Shown here: positions 15,700 to 24,302 of the stretch, one piece after another
How the letters are laid out: every line of letters begins with the position of its first letter
Numbering within the stretch: the stretch's first letter is position 1
From: Saccharothrix luteola
GTDB taxonomy: Bacteria; Actinomycetota; Actinomycetes; Mycobacteriales; Pseudonocardiaceae
Assembly: GCF_020859565.1 (NCBI RefSeq)
Contig: NZ_JAJHUO010000033.1
Location: 1-64,000 of the forward strand
Direction of reading: 5' to 3'
Length of the DNA: 64,000 bases
Translations under genes and position numbers: made by a program
The notes under the pieces: generated by a model
Seen by the model: only the letters and a program-made list of their open reading frames with translations
Database searches by the model: none
What the model was told of the DNA's origin: nothing

Positions 15700-17286
15700 T
15701 CAGCCTTCGCCGCTCCTGCCGCCACCGCGCTTCTTGTCGTCCTCCTTCTTCTTGTCCTCGTGCTCGTCGTCGTCAGGTTTGCCGATGCGTTGGGAGGACA
15801 GGACTTCGACCGAGTCGATCAGCGGCGTTCCGTCCTGGACGACGAGCCGCAGGCGGTGCGACTCGCGGAACTTCTTGCCCTCCGGGCCGGTGAAGTCGAT
15901 GCCGATGGTGACGGTGTCGGGTCCGGCGGCGGTGGGCGGGGCGCTGACGGTGAGGTCCTTGATGTCGCGCCAGGACTTCTCGTACTGCGGGCGGCCCTGC
16001 GCGCGCAGACCGGGCCCGAGCCGTTCCCAGGCCTGGGCGGTGTTCTTCGGCAACAACGCGTAGTACTCGGCAACTGCCTGTGTCAATTGGGCGGGAGCGG
16101 GCGTGCTGCTGGACGACGACGTGGGCGTGACCGCGCCGGCCGCGTTGTCGGCGGGCCGATTCCCGTTCGCCAGTACGACGATCAGCACGACGAGCCCGAC
16201 GACAGCCGCCGCTGCCACCGCGATGAGCCCCGCGCGCCCACCACGCGCGGGCTGTGGCGCGAGGGCGGTCGGGTGTGGTGCCAACGCGGTCGGGCGCGGA
16301 CCCGCCGGGGCTGCCGCGTGCGGGCCGGTCGACCACGGTGCCGGACCGGCGTGGGCTCCGGGGTTCCGATCGGCGGGCTGCGGTGTCGGGTCCGCCCGGT
16401 GCGGGTCAGTGGCGACCGAGCCTTCCGCGTGCGGGCCGGGCGGTGGCAGGTCCGCCGGGTTCAGGTCCAGTCGGGTCGCCGGCGGTGCGGTCGGCGCGCG
16501 CAGCCGTTCGGCGGCCTGCGCCATCGTGGGCCGGGCGGCCGGATCGGTGCGCAGCAGGTCCATCAGCACGTCGGTCAGCGGTCCGGCCTGCGTCGGCGGC
16601 GCGAAGCGGCCCGCCGCGACGGCGTGCAGCAGGGCGATCGCGTTGTCACCGTCGCCGAACGGCGGACGTCCTTCCACCGCCGCGTACAACGTGCCGCCGA
16701 GGGCGAACACGTCGGAGGCCGGCCCCGGCTCGCCGCCGCGCGCGACCTCCGGCGAGAGGAACGCGGGCGTGCCGGCGAGCAGTCCGGTCCTGGTGACGGT
16801 GACGTCACCGACCGCGCGGGCGATGCCGAAGTCCGTGATCTTCGCGGTGCCGTCGTCGGTCAGCAGGACGTTGCCCGGCTTGACGTCCCGGTGCACGACG
16901 CCCGCCGCGTGCGCCGCCGCCAGCGCGCCGGCGATCTGCGCCCCGATGAGCGTCACCCGCTCGACGGGCAACGGGCCGCGCGCGATCAGCTCGGCCAGGG
17001 TCCGCGCCCGCAGGTACTCCATGACGAGCACCGGCTTGCCGTCGTCCTCCACGACGTCGTGCACCGTCACGGCGTTCGGGTGCTGCAACCGGGCGGCGAT
17101 CCGCCCTTCCCGCGCCGCGCGACCCGCCGCCGCGACCGGGTCGGACCCCTCGGGCACCACGAGCTGCTTGAGCGCCACCACGCGGTCCAGGCGCTCGTCC
17201 AGCGCCTCCCACACGACGCCCATCGCGCCCGCGCCCACGCGCCCGCGCAGCCGGTACCGCCCGGCCACCAGGCGACCCACGTCCAT
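15700..17286 (-). CDS. PknB-type Ser/Thr protein kinase, membrane-anchored
   Basis: A 528-aa kinase starting at ATG 17286 (the frame runs longer upstream but without homology). Kinase domain about residues 10-265: GAGAMGVVW loop, VALKQL lysine, HRDVKPGNVLL catalytic loop, TDFGIAR (DFG), SPEVARG. A proline-rich juxtamembrane linker follows, then one transmembrane helix (LIAVAAAAVVGLVVLIVVLA) near 370. An extracellular domain of about 130 aa follows, and the tail is very charged (DDDEHEDKKKEDDKKR). There are no PASTA repeats. The external part resembles small nuclear-transport-factor-like sensor folds. It converges with the HATPase/STAS set and may phosphorylate it. Confidence 0.85.
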   Translation of the reverse strand: MDVGRLVAGRYRLRGRVGAGAMGVVWEALDERLDRVVALKQLVVPEGSDPVAAAGRAAREGRIAARLQHPNAVTVHDVVEDDGKPVLVMEYLRARTLAELIARGPLPVERVTLIGAQIAGALAAAHAAGVVHRDVKPGNVLLTDDGTAKITDFGIARAVGDVTVTRTGLLAGTPAFLSPEVARGGEPGPASDVFALGGTLYAAVEGRPPFGDGDNAIALLHAVAAGRFAPPTQAGPLTDVLMDLLRTDPAARPTMAQAAERLRAPTAPPATRLDLNPADLPPPGPHAEGSVATDPHRADPTPQPADRNPGAHAGPAPWSTGPHAAAPAGPRPTALAPHPTALAPQPARGGRAGLIAVAAAAVVGLVVLIVVLANGNRPADNAAGAVTPTSSSSSTPAPAQLTQAVAEYYALLPKNTAQAWERLGPGLRAQGRPQYEKSWRDIKDLTVSAPPTAAGPDTVTIGIDFTGPEGKKFRESHRLRLVVQDGTPLIDSVEVLSSQRIGKPDDDEHEDKKKEDDKKRGGGRSGEG

Positions 17287-17350
17287 CACGAACCCCGCCC
17301 TTCCCGGCGTCGACCGGACAACCTTACGTCCGGTGCTCCAGCCGCGGACG

Positions 17351-18073
17351 TCAGTCGCCGGACGCGGTCTTCGCGAGGTAGACGGTGGCGGTCGCCTCAC
17401 GTTGCTGCAACGGGTTGTGGAACCGGACGACCTCCGCACCGACCTCGGCGAACCGGTCGGCGAGCGCCGCGGTGTAGTCCTCGTCCGGCGGGTCGTTGGA
17501 CCACAGGGCGAACACGCCGCCGGGGTGCAGCCGGGCGGCGAGGCGGCGCAGGCCCTCGGGCTCGTAGAAGTCGGCGTTGTCCGGGTGCAGCAGGTGCCTC
17601 GGGGAGTGGTCGATGTCGACGATGATCGCGTGGAACAGGCGGTCGGGGTCGGCCGGGTCGAGGCCGCCGTCGGAGCGCGAGAGCGCGAAGAAGTCGCCGT
17701 GCACCAGTCGGCAGCGCGGGTCGGAGGCCAGCTCCTGCCCGCCGGGCAGCAGGCCCCGCTGGTGCCACTCGATGACCTCGCCGAGCGCGTCGATGACGAC
17801 CACCGACCGCACGGCCGGGTTCTCCAGCACGGTCCGCGCGGTGTAGCCGAGGCCGAGACCGCCCACGACGACGTCCAGCGGCGCGGGCAGGTCGGCGAGC
17901 GCCAGGCGTGCCAGTTCCACCTCCGACACGGTGAACAGGCTCGACATCAGGAACTCGTCGTTGAGCTTGATCTCGTGGACCTCGCGGTCGAACACGGGAT
18001 CCCAACGGCGACGCAGGACGAGTTCGCCCAGCGGGGTCTGACGCCAGTCGAGTTCCTGGAAACGCGCGCTCAT
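17351..18073 (-). CDS. Spermidine synthase-like methyltransferase-fold protein
   Basis: A 240-aa protein with the Rossmann SAM/dcSAM site VVGGLGLGYTARTVLE, VVVIDALGEVIEWH and VHGDFFAL, and an IIVDIDHSP strand where spermidine synthases have the catalytic D-x-D-P-like motif. Stand-alone actinobacterial members lack proven polyamine activity, so the reaction is open. ATG 18073. It is a single-gene unit between the kinase gene (64 bp downstream) and the ars operon. Confidence 0.72.
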   Translation of the reverse strand: MSARFQELDWRQTPLGELVLRRRWDPVFDREVHEIKLNDEFLMSSLFTVSEVELARLALADLPAPLDVVVGGLGLGYTARTVLENPAVRSVVVIDALGEVIEWHQRGLLPGGQELASDPRCRLVHGDFFALSRSDGGLDPADPDRLFHAIIVDIDHSPRHLLHPDNADFYEPEGLRRLAARLHPGGVFALWSNDPPDEDYTAALADRFAEVGAEVVRFHNPLQQREATATVYLAKTASGD

Positions 18074-18210
18074 CAGGTGTTACCTCCGGGTCGGTCCTCG
18101 ACGGTGGTGGTCGGGGACCACAGTGGACCGCGGGCACGCGGTGAGCGCACCGTGACGTCCATCGTCGCAGCACGCCTCCGACCCGGGTGAGCGCGGGGCC
18201 GGCCGGCGGC

Positions 18211-18621
18211 TCAGGCGGGCGCGTCGAGGAGTTCGGCGAGCAGCCCCCTGACGCGGCGGTCGATGTCGTCGCGGATGGGCCGGACGGCGTCGATGCCCTG
18301 GCCCGCGGGGTCTTCGAGCTCCCAGTCGAGGTAGCGCTTGCCGGGGAAGACGGGGCACGTGTCGCCGCAGCCCATCGTGATGACGACGTCGGAGGCTTCG
18401 ACGTCTTCGGTGGTGAGCTTGGACGGCACTTCGGCGGTGATGTCGAGGCCCAGCTCGGCCAGCGCCTGGGCGGCGGCGGGGTTGACCTTGTCGGCGGGTG
18501 CGGAGCCGGCGGAGCGGACGGTGACGCGGCCCATCGCGTAGTGCTGGAGGAGTGCGGCGGCCATTTGGGAGCGGCCGGCGTTGTGGACGCAGACGAACAG
18601 GACTTCGGGCTTGGGGTTCAA
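18211..18621 (-). CDS. arsC: Arsenate reductase (low-molecular-weight phosphatase type)
   Basis: A 136-aa ArsC with P-loop CVHNAGRSQ (Cys11-x5-Arg17) and later cysteines in MGCGDTCPVFPG expected to form the disulfide relay. It reduces arsenate to arsenite using thioredoxin or mycothiol/mycoredoxin. It starts at TTG 18621; the TTGA overlaps the TGA stop of the aquaporin gene, so translation is probably coupled. Operon order is ArsR-ArsC fusion, aquaporin, arsC. A TTG start is unusual, but the overlap and the sequence (LNPKPEVLFVC) fix it well. Confidence 0.88.
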   Translation of the reverse strand: MNPKPEVLFVCVHNAGRSQMAAALLQHYAMGRVTVRSAGSAPADKVNPAAAQALAELGLDITAEVPSKLTTEDVEASDVVITMGCGDTCPVFPGKRYLDWELEDPAGQGIDAVRPIRDDIDRRVRGLLAELLDAPA

Positions 18622-19328
18622 CGGACTTGCCCTTCGGTGACGGGTGCGGCGTTCTCGGCGGTGGTCTGGGTGGGGTAGAGCAGGCGCAGCAGCGGGATCG
18701 CCACCGCGATGCCGACGAGCTGGGCCGTCACGTAGACCGGGACCGAACTCGGTGCGATGCCGGCGAAGGTGTCGCTGAACACGCGGCCGACGGTGATGGC
18801 GGGGTTGGCGAAGCTGGTGGAGCTGGTGAAGAAGTACGCCGCGCCGATGTAGGCGCCGACGGCGGACGGCGCGAGGGCGGCCCGGCCGGACCGGACCAGC
18901 GCGAAGATCACCAGCAGCAGGCCGACGGTGGCCACGACCTCGGAGACCCCGTGCGCGAGGGTGGCGCGTTGGGTGGTGCTGATGCTGACCGGCGACGCCT
19001 CGAACATGACGTTGGCCAGCACCGCCCCGGTGACGCAGCCCAGCACCTGGGCGAGCGCGTAGGCGGGGACGTCGCGCCAGGCCAGGCCGCCGAACACGGC
19101 GTCGGCGATGGACACGGCGGGGTTGAAGTGGCCGCCGCTGACGGGGCCGAAGACGAGGATGATGGCGTAGAGGCCGACGGCGGTGGCGGCGGCGTTCTCC
19201 AGCAGTTGCAGGCCGACGTCGTCGGGGGAGAGGCGTTGGGCGGCGATGCCGGAGCCGATGACCAGGGCGGCGAGCAGCAGGCTGCCCAGGTACTCCGCCA
19301 GCAGGCGGTGGGGGAGCGGGCGGGGCAT
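18618..19328 (-). CDS. MIP/aquaporin-family channel (AqpS-like, arsenite efflux)
   Basis: A 236-aa six-helix channel with the two half-helix motifs SGGHFNPAVS and SFANPAITVGR. The position between an ArsR-type regulator and arsC is the known AqpS arrangement, in which arsenite made by ArsC leaves the cell down its gradient, replacing ArsB or Acr3. The stop overlaps the arsC start by 4 bp, and its own start follows the fusion gene immediately (19328/19329). The NPA motifs are intact. Confidence 0.87.
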   Translation of the reverse strand: MPRPLPHRLLAEYLGSLLLAALVIGSGIAAQRLSPDDVGLQLLENAAATAVGLYAIILVFGPVSGGHFNPAVSIADAVFGGLAWRDVPAYALAQVLGCVTGAVLANVMFEASPVSISTTQRATLAHGVSEVVATVGLLLVIFALVRSGRAALAPSAVGAYIGAAYFFTSSTSFANPAITVGRVFSDTFAGIAPSSVPVYVTAQLVGIAVAIPLLRLLYPTQTTAENAAPVTEGQVR

Positions 19329-20018
19329 TCAGGAGTCCTCGGGAGCGGGGCGGACGGCGGGCACGAGGCGGTCGACGCGGTCGGCGAGGTCGCGGTAGGC
19401 GGCGTCGAACGCGGTCGGTGTGCCGACGGCGGCGGGGTCGGGCACGGACCAGTGCAGCCGGTCGTCGTGGTCGGTGAGCTCTTCGTGGGCGTTGTCGCAC
19501 ACCGCCACGACCAGGTCGTCGGGCCGCAGCACGTCGTCCAGGTGGTGCGGCCTGGCTCGGGTCAGCGACAGACCGTGCGTGCGGGCGGTGGCGACGGCCA
19601 ACGGGTGCACGCGCTCCGCCGGCCGCGTGCCCGCGCTGGCCGTGGGCACCGCACTGCGCCGCTTCCACAGCGCGGCGGCCAACTGCGAGCGGGCGGAGTT
19701 GTGGCTGCACACGAACACCACCCGCGGCGCCCGCCGCAGCCCGCTGGGCACGAGGTCGGCGAACGCGGACGTGCGCAGCCGCAGGTAGGTGCGCCGATGG
19801 TCGCCCTCCGACCGGGACCGCTCCACCACACCGGCCTGCTCCAGCAGCTTCACGTGGTGGGCGAGCAGGTTGCTGGGCAGCCCGAGCTTGCGACCGACCT
19901 CGCCGGGCGAGGCGTCCCCGAGCACGAGCAGGTCCACCAGGGCGAGCCGCGCGGGCTCACCCAAGGCCGCGTGCACCCGCGCACGCGCCACCATGTCCGA
20001 CGACCAGTCAGTGCTCAT
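19329..20018 (-). CDS. ArsR-type regulator fused to an arsenate reductase domain
   Basis: A 229-aa fusion. Residues about 8-85 are an ArsR winged HTH (LGEPARLALVDLLVLGDASPGEVGRKLGL, then LAHHVKLLEQAGVVERSR). Residues about 98-225 are a low-molecular-weight phosphatase/ArsC domain with P-loop CSHNSARSQ (Cys104-Arg110) and a VCDNAHEEL segment. Such fusions occur in actinobacterial ars operons and may sense and reduce arsenate, or the second domain may be a sensor. ATG 20018 is used because the promoter and palindrome fit it; the frame extends 12 codons upstream. First gene of the ars operon. Confidence 0.85.
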   Translation of the reverse strand: MSTDWSSDMVARARVHAALGEPARLALVDLLVLGDASPGEVGRKLGLPSNLLAHHVKLLEQAGVVERSRSEGDHRRTYLRLRTSAFADLVPSGLRRAPRVVFVCSHNSARSQLAAALWKRRSAVPTASAGTRPAERVHPLAVATARTHGLSLTRARPHHLDDVLRPDDLVVAVCDNAHEELTDHDDRLHWSVPDPAAVGTPTAFDAAYRDLADRVDRLVPAVRPAPEDS

Positions 20019-20054
20019 TGACTCAATGGTGCTTGAGCAGTCGACCGAAGTCAA
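20016..20054 (-). promoter_or_regulatory. Leaderless ars promoter with overlapping ArsR operator
   Basis: On the minus strand a -35 box TTGACT (20054-20049), a 17-bp spacer and a -10-like CACCAT (20031-20026) end 7 bp before the ATG, so the mRNA probably starts at or near the start codon. A palindrome CATTGA-C-TCAATG (20016-20028) covers the -10 box and the start codon, where the regulator would block transcription. The -10 match is weak. Confidence 0.55.
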
Positions 20055-20369
20055 CCGGACGGCCGCTCGGTCAGCGGGAGCCGGAGACCTGAGCGCATGA
20101 GCTTGTGCACGCCGATCAGCCCGAACGCGATGATGATCGAGAACGACAACGCCTCGGGATCAGCGCGAAGGCGACACCTCGGGGAACATGTCGCGAGCGG
20201 GCAGGGTGCGACTCGCGTGGTGGACAAGGGACGTCACCCGGCGCACCCGCAGGCCGGCGCGACCGCATTCGAGGTGGCCGGCGTGGGTCTGCGATCCCCG
20301 TGAGGACCGGGAACGTGTCGCCGCGTACGCCGCCGTGTGGGAGCGGCGGCGCACGCGGCGCCTGACGCG
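20019..20369. other. Intergenic stretch between ars operon and RNase J gene, with a possible gene remnant
   Basis: Besides the ars promoter there is no intact gene. On the minus strand about 20056-20160 reads in one frame as ALSFSIIIAFGLIGVHKL then MRSGLRLPLTERPSG and a stop. It looks like the hydrophobic C-terminal end of a membrane protein, but it has no start codon or upstream continuation. It may be a relic of a transporter gene. Confidence in the remnant is low. Confidence 0.3.
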
Positions 20370-22046
20370 TCAGGCCTCGACGACCACGGGGATGACCACG
20401 GGACGACGGCGGTGGGTCCGGTACGCCCAGTTCTGCACTTCGCGCGCGATCAGCCGTTCGAGTTCCTCGAAGTCGGTGACACCGCGTTCGTTCGCGCCGA
20501 CCAGCGCCTTCTCGATCGCGGGGATCGCGGGGGCGAAGGTGGAGGCGTCGTGCTCGAAGCCGTGGGCGATGAAGTCCGGCGGTTCGGCCAGCCGGCGGGA
20601 GTCGATGTCGACGATGGCGACGACGGTGATGACGCCTTCCTCGCCGAGCGTGCGCCGCTGGGCCAGCGAGGCCTCGGTCACGCCGCCGACGGTCTGCCCG
20701 TCGACGTAGACGTTGTGGATCTCGACCTTGCCGGTGATTCGGGCCCGGCCGTCCTGAAGGTCGACGACGTGGCCGTTGGCCGCGATCGGCACGCGGTCGC
20801 GGTCTACGCCGGTGCGCACGGCGAGCTCGGCGTTGGCGCGCAGGTGTCGTGCCTCGCCGTGCACCGGCAGCACGTTGGACGGCTGCACGATGTTGTAGCA
20901 GTAGACGAGCTCGCCCGCGCTGGCGTGGCCGGAGACGTGGACCTTCGCGTTGCCCTTGTGCACGACGTTCGCGCCGCGGTCGGTCAGGCCGTTGATGACC
21001 CGGTAGATGGCGTTCTCGTTGCCGGGGATCAGCGAGCTGGCCAGCAGGACGGTGTCGCCCTCCTCGACCTGGATCGAGTGGTCGCCGCCGGCCATGCGGG
21101 ACAGCGCGGCCATCGGCTCGCCCTGGGAGCCGGTGCAGACCAGGGTCACCAGGTGGGGCTGCATCCGGTCCATGCGCTTGATGTCCACGACCAGGCCGTC
21201 GGGCACCTTGAGGTAGCCGAGTTCGGTGGCCACGCCCATGTTGCGGACCATGGAACGCCCCACGAACGCGACCTTGCGGCCGTGGGCGTGGGCGGCGTCG
21301 AGGACCTGCTGGATGCGGTGCACGTGGCTGGCGAAGCTGGACACGATGACCCGGCGCGGCGTGGTGCGGAACACCTCGTCGATGGCGGGGGCCAGGTCGC
21401 GTTCGGAGGTGGTGAAGCCCGGCACGTCGGCGTTGGTGGAGTCGACCAGGAACAGGTCGACGCCCTCCTCGCCGAGGCGGGCGAAACCGCGCAGGTCGGT
21501 GATCCGGCCGTCCAGCGGGAACTGGTCCATCTTGAAGTCGCCGGTGTGCAGCACGAGGCCGGCGGCGGTGCGGATGGCGACGGCCAGGCTGTCGGGGATG
21601 GAGTGGTTGACCGCGAGGAACTCCAGGTCGAACGGGCCGCGCGCGAGCCGCTGCCCCTCCTTGACCTCCACCGTGACCGGCGTGATGCGGTGTTCGACGA
21701 GCTTGGCGGCGAGCAGGCTCAACGTCAGGCGCGAGCCGATGACGGGGATGTCGGCCCGCTCGCGCAGCAGGTAGGGCACGCCGCCGATGTGGTCCTCGTG
21801 GCCGTGCGTCAGCACGACCGCGACCACGTCGTCCAGCCGGTCGCGCATCCAGGTCCAGTCCGGCAGGATCACGTCCACCCCGGGCTGGTGCTCCTCGGGG
21901 AACAGCACACCGCAGTCGACGACGAGCAGCTTGCCCTCGTGCTCGAACACGGTCATGTTCCGGCCGATCTCACCCAGCCCGCCGAGGGCGATGACGCGCA
22001 GCGCGCCGGCGGTGAGGGTCGGTGGCGGGGTGGAGGTTCGAGCCAT
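20370..22046 (-). CDS. rnj: Ribonuclease J
   Basis: A 558-aa metallo-beta-lactamase/beta-CASP ribonuclease with endo- and 5'-exonuclease activity in mRNA decay and rRNA maturation. Motifs include THGHEDHIGG (HxHxDH) near residue 80, HTGDFKMD, VDSTNAD, the beta-CASP region with SFASHVHR and LVCTGSQGE, and HVSGHAS, followed by the C-terminal domain. ATG 22046 is preferred over GTG 22052 because GAGGG ends 7 bp before it. That ribosome site sits inside a strong hairpin (22052-22074). The MerR gene is immediately upstream on the same strand. Confidence 0.93.
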   Translation of the reverse strand: MARTSTPPPTLTAGALRVIALGGLGEIGRNMTVFEHEGKLLVVDCGVLFPEEHQPGVDVILPDWTWMRDRLDDVVAVVLTHGHEDHIGGVPYLLRERADIPVIGSRLTLSLLAAKLVEHRITPVTVEVKEGQRLARGPFDLEFLAVNHSIPDSLAVAIRTAAGLVLHTGDFKMDQFPLDGRITDLRGFARLGEEGVDLFLVDSTNADVPGFTTSERDLAPAIDEVFRTTPRRVIVSSFASHVHRIQQVLDAAHAHGRKVAFVGRSMVRNMGVATELGYLKVPDGLVVDIKRMDRMQPHLVTLVCTGSQGEPMAALSRMAGGDHSIQVEEGDTVLLASSLIPGNENAIYRVINGLTDRGANVVHKGNAKVHVSGHASAGELVYCYNIVQPSNVLPVHGEARHLRANAELAVRTGVDRDRVPIAANGHVVDLQDGRARITGKVEIHNVYVDGQTVGGVTEASLAQRRTLGEEGVITVVAIVDIDSRRLAEPPDFIAHGFEHDASTFAPAIPAIEKALVGANERGVTDFEELERLIAREVQNWAYRTHRRRPVVIPVVVEA

Positions 22047-22051
22047 GGTCA

Positions 22052-22074
22052 CACCCTCACGTTACGTGAGGGTG
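22052..22074 (-). promoter_or_regulatory. Hairpin/palindrome covering the RNase J ribosome-binding site
   Basis: Perfect 10-bp arms CACCCTCACG and CGTGAGGGTG around a 3-nt centre. In the minus-strand mRNA the second arm contains the Shine-Dalgarno GAGGGUG, 5-6 nt before the ATG, so the hairpin would hide the ribosome site. As DNA it looks like a MerR-type dyad. A 14-bp part recurs at 22564-22577. Confidence 0.6.
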
Positions 22075-22110
22075 CCCGGGCGCGAACACTCGGGCCCGGG
22101 TTCGGGGTGC

Positions 22111-22485
22111 TCAGGCGTGGGGCAGGTGGGCCCGCAGGCTGCCGGCGAAGTCCTCGGCGATCCGCAACTGGGCGCGGAGCTCCTCGCAGCGCTGCTCGGC
22201 CGTCGTGTGGAACTGCGCGAGGCGGTCGAGGTGCTTGTCGCGGTCGTCGTCGTCGTCGAGGGCGGAGAGGGCGTCGAGGATGGTCAGCAGTTCGCGCATC
22301 TCCTCGAGCTGGAAGCCGAGCGGCTTCATGCGCTTGACCACCTGGAGGCGGTCGACGTCGGGCTCGGTGTAGAGGCGGAACCCGCCCTGGCTGCGGGCGC
22401 TGGGCACGACCAGGCCGACTTCCTCGTAGTAGCGGATCGTGCGCAGCGACAGGCCGGTCCGGTCGGCCACCTCGCCGATCTGCAT
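22111..22485 (-). CDS. MerR-family transcriptional regulator
   Basis: A 124-aa MerR protein: HTH at residues 1-38 (MQIGEVADRTGLSLRTIRYYEEVG), wing with GGFRLYTEPDVDRL, then a dimerisation helix (EQRCEELRAQLRIAEDF). The effector region is short and has no metal-type cysteine pair; an acidic DDDDDRD run lies mid-protein. ATG 22485 is chosen; GTG 22497 is an alternative. It precedes RNase J and faces the release-factor gene. Dyad elements CGTAACGTGAGGGT lie before both neighbours, so it may control both. Confidence 0.85.
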   Translation of the reverse strand: MQIGEVADRTGLSLRTIRYYEEVGLVVPSARSQGGFRLYTEPDVDRLQVVKRMKPLGFQLEEMRELLTILDALSALDDDDDRDKHLDRLAQFHTTAEQRCEELRAQLRIAEDFAGSLRAHLPHA

Positions 22486-22563
22486 GTGCCCGCCCACAAG
22501 ATCCCTTCCGACGCCTTATACGTTCGACCATTGTGGCACCGGTGCGGCGCGGCCGGAGGCTAC

Positions 22564-22577
22564 CGTAACGTGAGGGT
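22564..22577. promoter_or_regulatory. Second copy of the MerR-like box
   Basis: CGTAACGTGAGGGT on the plus strand is identical to 14 bases at the RNase J leader (minus strand, 22066-22053). It lies between the MerR start (22485) and the prfC start (22634). A full mirror arm is not present here. Confidence 0.45.
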
Positions 22578-22633
22578 AGGTTCGGTGGTTTCCGTCGAGC
22601 CGGTGACACCCGTCGAGTCCAGGAGAAGAGCGA

Positions 22634-24244
22634 ATGACCACCGCAGGTTCGGTGACGGCCTCACCCGCCGAGGTGCTGCGGGAGGCGGATCGGCGGCGCA
22701 CGTTCGCGGTGATCAGCCACCCCGACGCGGGCAAGTCCACGTTGACCGAGGCGCTCGCGCTGCACGCGCGGGTGATCTCCGAGGCGGGCGCCGTGCACGG
22801 CAAGGCCGGCCGGCGCGGCGTGGTGTCGGACTGGATGGAGATGGAGAAGGCGCGGGGGATCTCCATCACGTCGGCGGCGCTGCAGTTCGCCTACGGCGAC
22901 ACGGTCGTCAACCTCCTCGACACACCCGGTCACGCGGACTTCTCCGAGGACACCTACCGGGTGCTCGCGGCCGTCGACTCGGCGGTGATGCTGCTGGACG
23001 CGGCCAAGGGCCTGGAGCCGCAGACGCTCAAGCTGTTCGACGTGTGCCGGCACCGGGGCATCCCGGTGATCACGTTCGTCAACAAGTGGGACCGGCCCGG
23101 GCGCGACGCGCTGGAGCTGTGCGACGAGCTGGTGGAGCGCATCGGGTTGCAGCCCATGCCGCTGACCTGGCCGGTCGGGGAGGCCGGTCACTTCCGGGGC
23201 GTGCTGGACCGCCGTGACGGGCAGTTCATCCGCTACTCGCGCACGGCGGGCGGCGCGACGGCCGCCGGCCAGGAACGCCTCGACCCCGCCCGCGCGGAGG
23301 CCGAGGAAGGCCCGGGGTGGACGCGCGCGGTGGAGGAGCTGGACCTGCTGGCCGCCTCGGGCGGCACCTTCGACCTGGAGCGCTTCCTGAACGCGTCGGC
23401 CACGCCGGTGCTGTTCGGCTCGGCCGTGCTCAACTTCGGAGTGCGGCACCTGCTCGACCTGCTGGTCGACCTCGCGCCGCGGCCGACGCCGCGCCCGGAC
23501 GTCGACGCGCGGCCACGCGGGCTGGACGCGCCGTTCTCGGCGTTCGTGTTCAAGGTCCAGACCGGCATGGACCCGTCGCACCGCGACCAGGTCGCGTTCG
23601 CCCGCGTCTGCTCGGGCGTGTTCGAACGCGGGATGGTGGTCACCAACGCCACCACCGGCAAGCCGTTCGCCACCAAGTACGTCCAGCAGGTCTTCGGGCA
23701 GCAGCGCTCCACACTGGACACCGCCTACCCGGGCGACGTGATCGGGCTCGTCAACGCCAACTCGCTGCGGGTGGGCGACACGCTCTACACCGACAAGCCC
23801 GCGGTGCGGTTCCCCGGCCTGCCCAGCTTCGCGCCCGTGCACTTCGCGGTGGTCCGCCCGGCGGACCTGAGCCGGGCCAAGCAGTTCCGCAAGGGCATCG
23901 AGCAGCTCGGGTCCGAGGGGGTCGTGCAGATCCTGCGCTCGGCCCGACGCGGTGACGGCTCGCCGGTGTTCGCCGCCGTCGGACCGATGCAGTTCGAGGT
24001 CGCCGCCCACCGCCTGGACGCGGAGTTCAAGTCGCCGGTACGCCTGGAACGGCTGCCCTACACGGTGGTGCGGCGACTGCCCGACCTCGCGCACCGGACC
24101 GCGGTCGACAGCAACCGCGGCGAGGTCCTCACCCGGGACGACGGCACGCACCTGGCCCTGTTCCCGGACTCCACGGCGCTCGGCGTGCTGAAGCGCCTGC
24201 ACCCCGAGGTGGTGCTGGAACCGCTCGTCGCGGGCACCGACTGA
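22634..24244 (+). CDS. prfC: Peptide chain release factor 3
   Basis: A 536-aa translational GTPase that recycles RF1/RF2 from terminated ribosomes. G motifs: SHPDAGKST (G1), RGISITSAA (G2), DTPGHADFSEDTYR (G3), NKWD (G4). Domain II and the RF3-specific C-terminal domain (EQLGSEGVVQILRS, then VGPMQFEVAAHRL) follow. Length is normal. ATG 22634 has AGGAGA 7 bp upstream. It is divergent from the MerR-RNase J pair and ends before a strong hairpin. Confidence 0.94.
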   Translation: MTTAGSVTASPAEVLREADRRRTFAVISHPDAGKSTLTEALALHARVISEAGAVHGKAGRRGVVSDWMEMEKARGISITSAALQFAYGDTVVNLLDTPGHADFSEDTYRVLAAVDSAVMLLDAAKGLEPQTLKLFDVCRHRGIPVITFVNKWDRPGRDALELCDELVERIGLQPMPLTWPVGEAGHFRGVLDRRDGQFIRYSRTAGGATAAGQERLDPARAEAEEGPGWTRAVEELDLLAASGGTFDLERFLNASATPVLFGSAVLNFGVRHLLDLLVDLAPRPTPRPDVDARPRGLDAPFSAFVFKVQTGMDPSHRDQVAFARVCSGVFERGMVVTNATTGKPFATKYVQQVFGQQRSTLDTAYPGDVIGLVNANSLRVGDTLYTDKPAVRFPGLPSFAPVHFAVVRPADLSRAKQFRKGIEQLGSEGVVQILRSARRGDGSPVFAAVGPMQFEVAAHRLDAEFKSPVRLERLPYTVVRRLPDLAHRTAVDSNRGEVLTRDDGTHLALFPDSTALGVLKRLHPEVVLEPLVAGTD

Positions 24245-24258
24245 GCCGGAGGTCGGCC

Positions 24259-24297
24259 GGGCGCGCCTGACCGACGCCGAACGTCGGCGGCGCGCCC
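24259..24297. terminator. Bidirectional terminator hairpin
   Basis: Outer arms GGGCGCGCC and GGCGCGCCC enclose an inner stem CCGACG/CGTCGG, between the convergent prfC (stop 24244) and YjbR-like gene (stop 24303). Confidence 0.7.
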
Positions 24298-24302
24298 GAA
24301 CG

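Noticed and set aside
15511..17625. 704-codon open frame on the plus strand
   Set aside because: It is antisense to the PknB-type kinase gene; the translated product is a low-complexity Arg/Gly sequence typical of GC-rich shadow frames.
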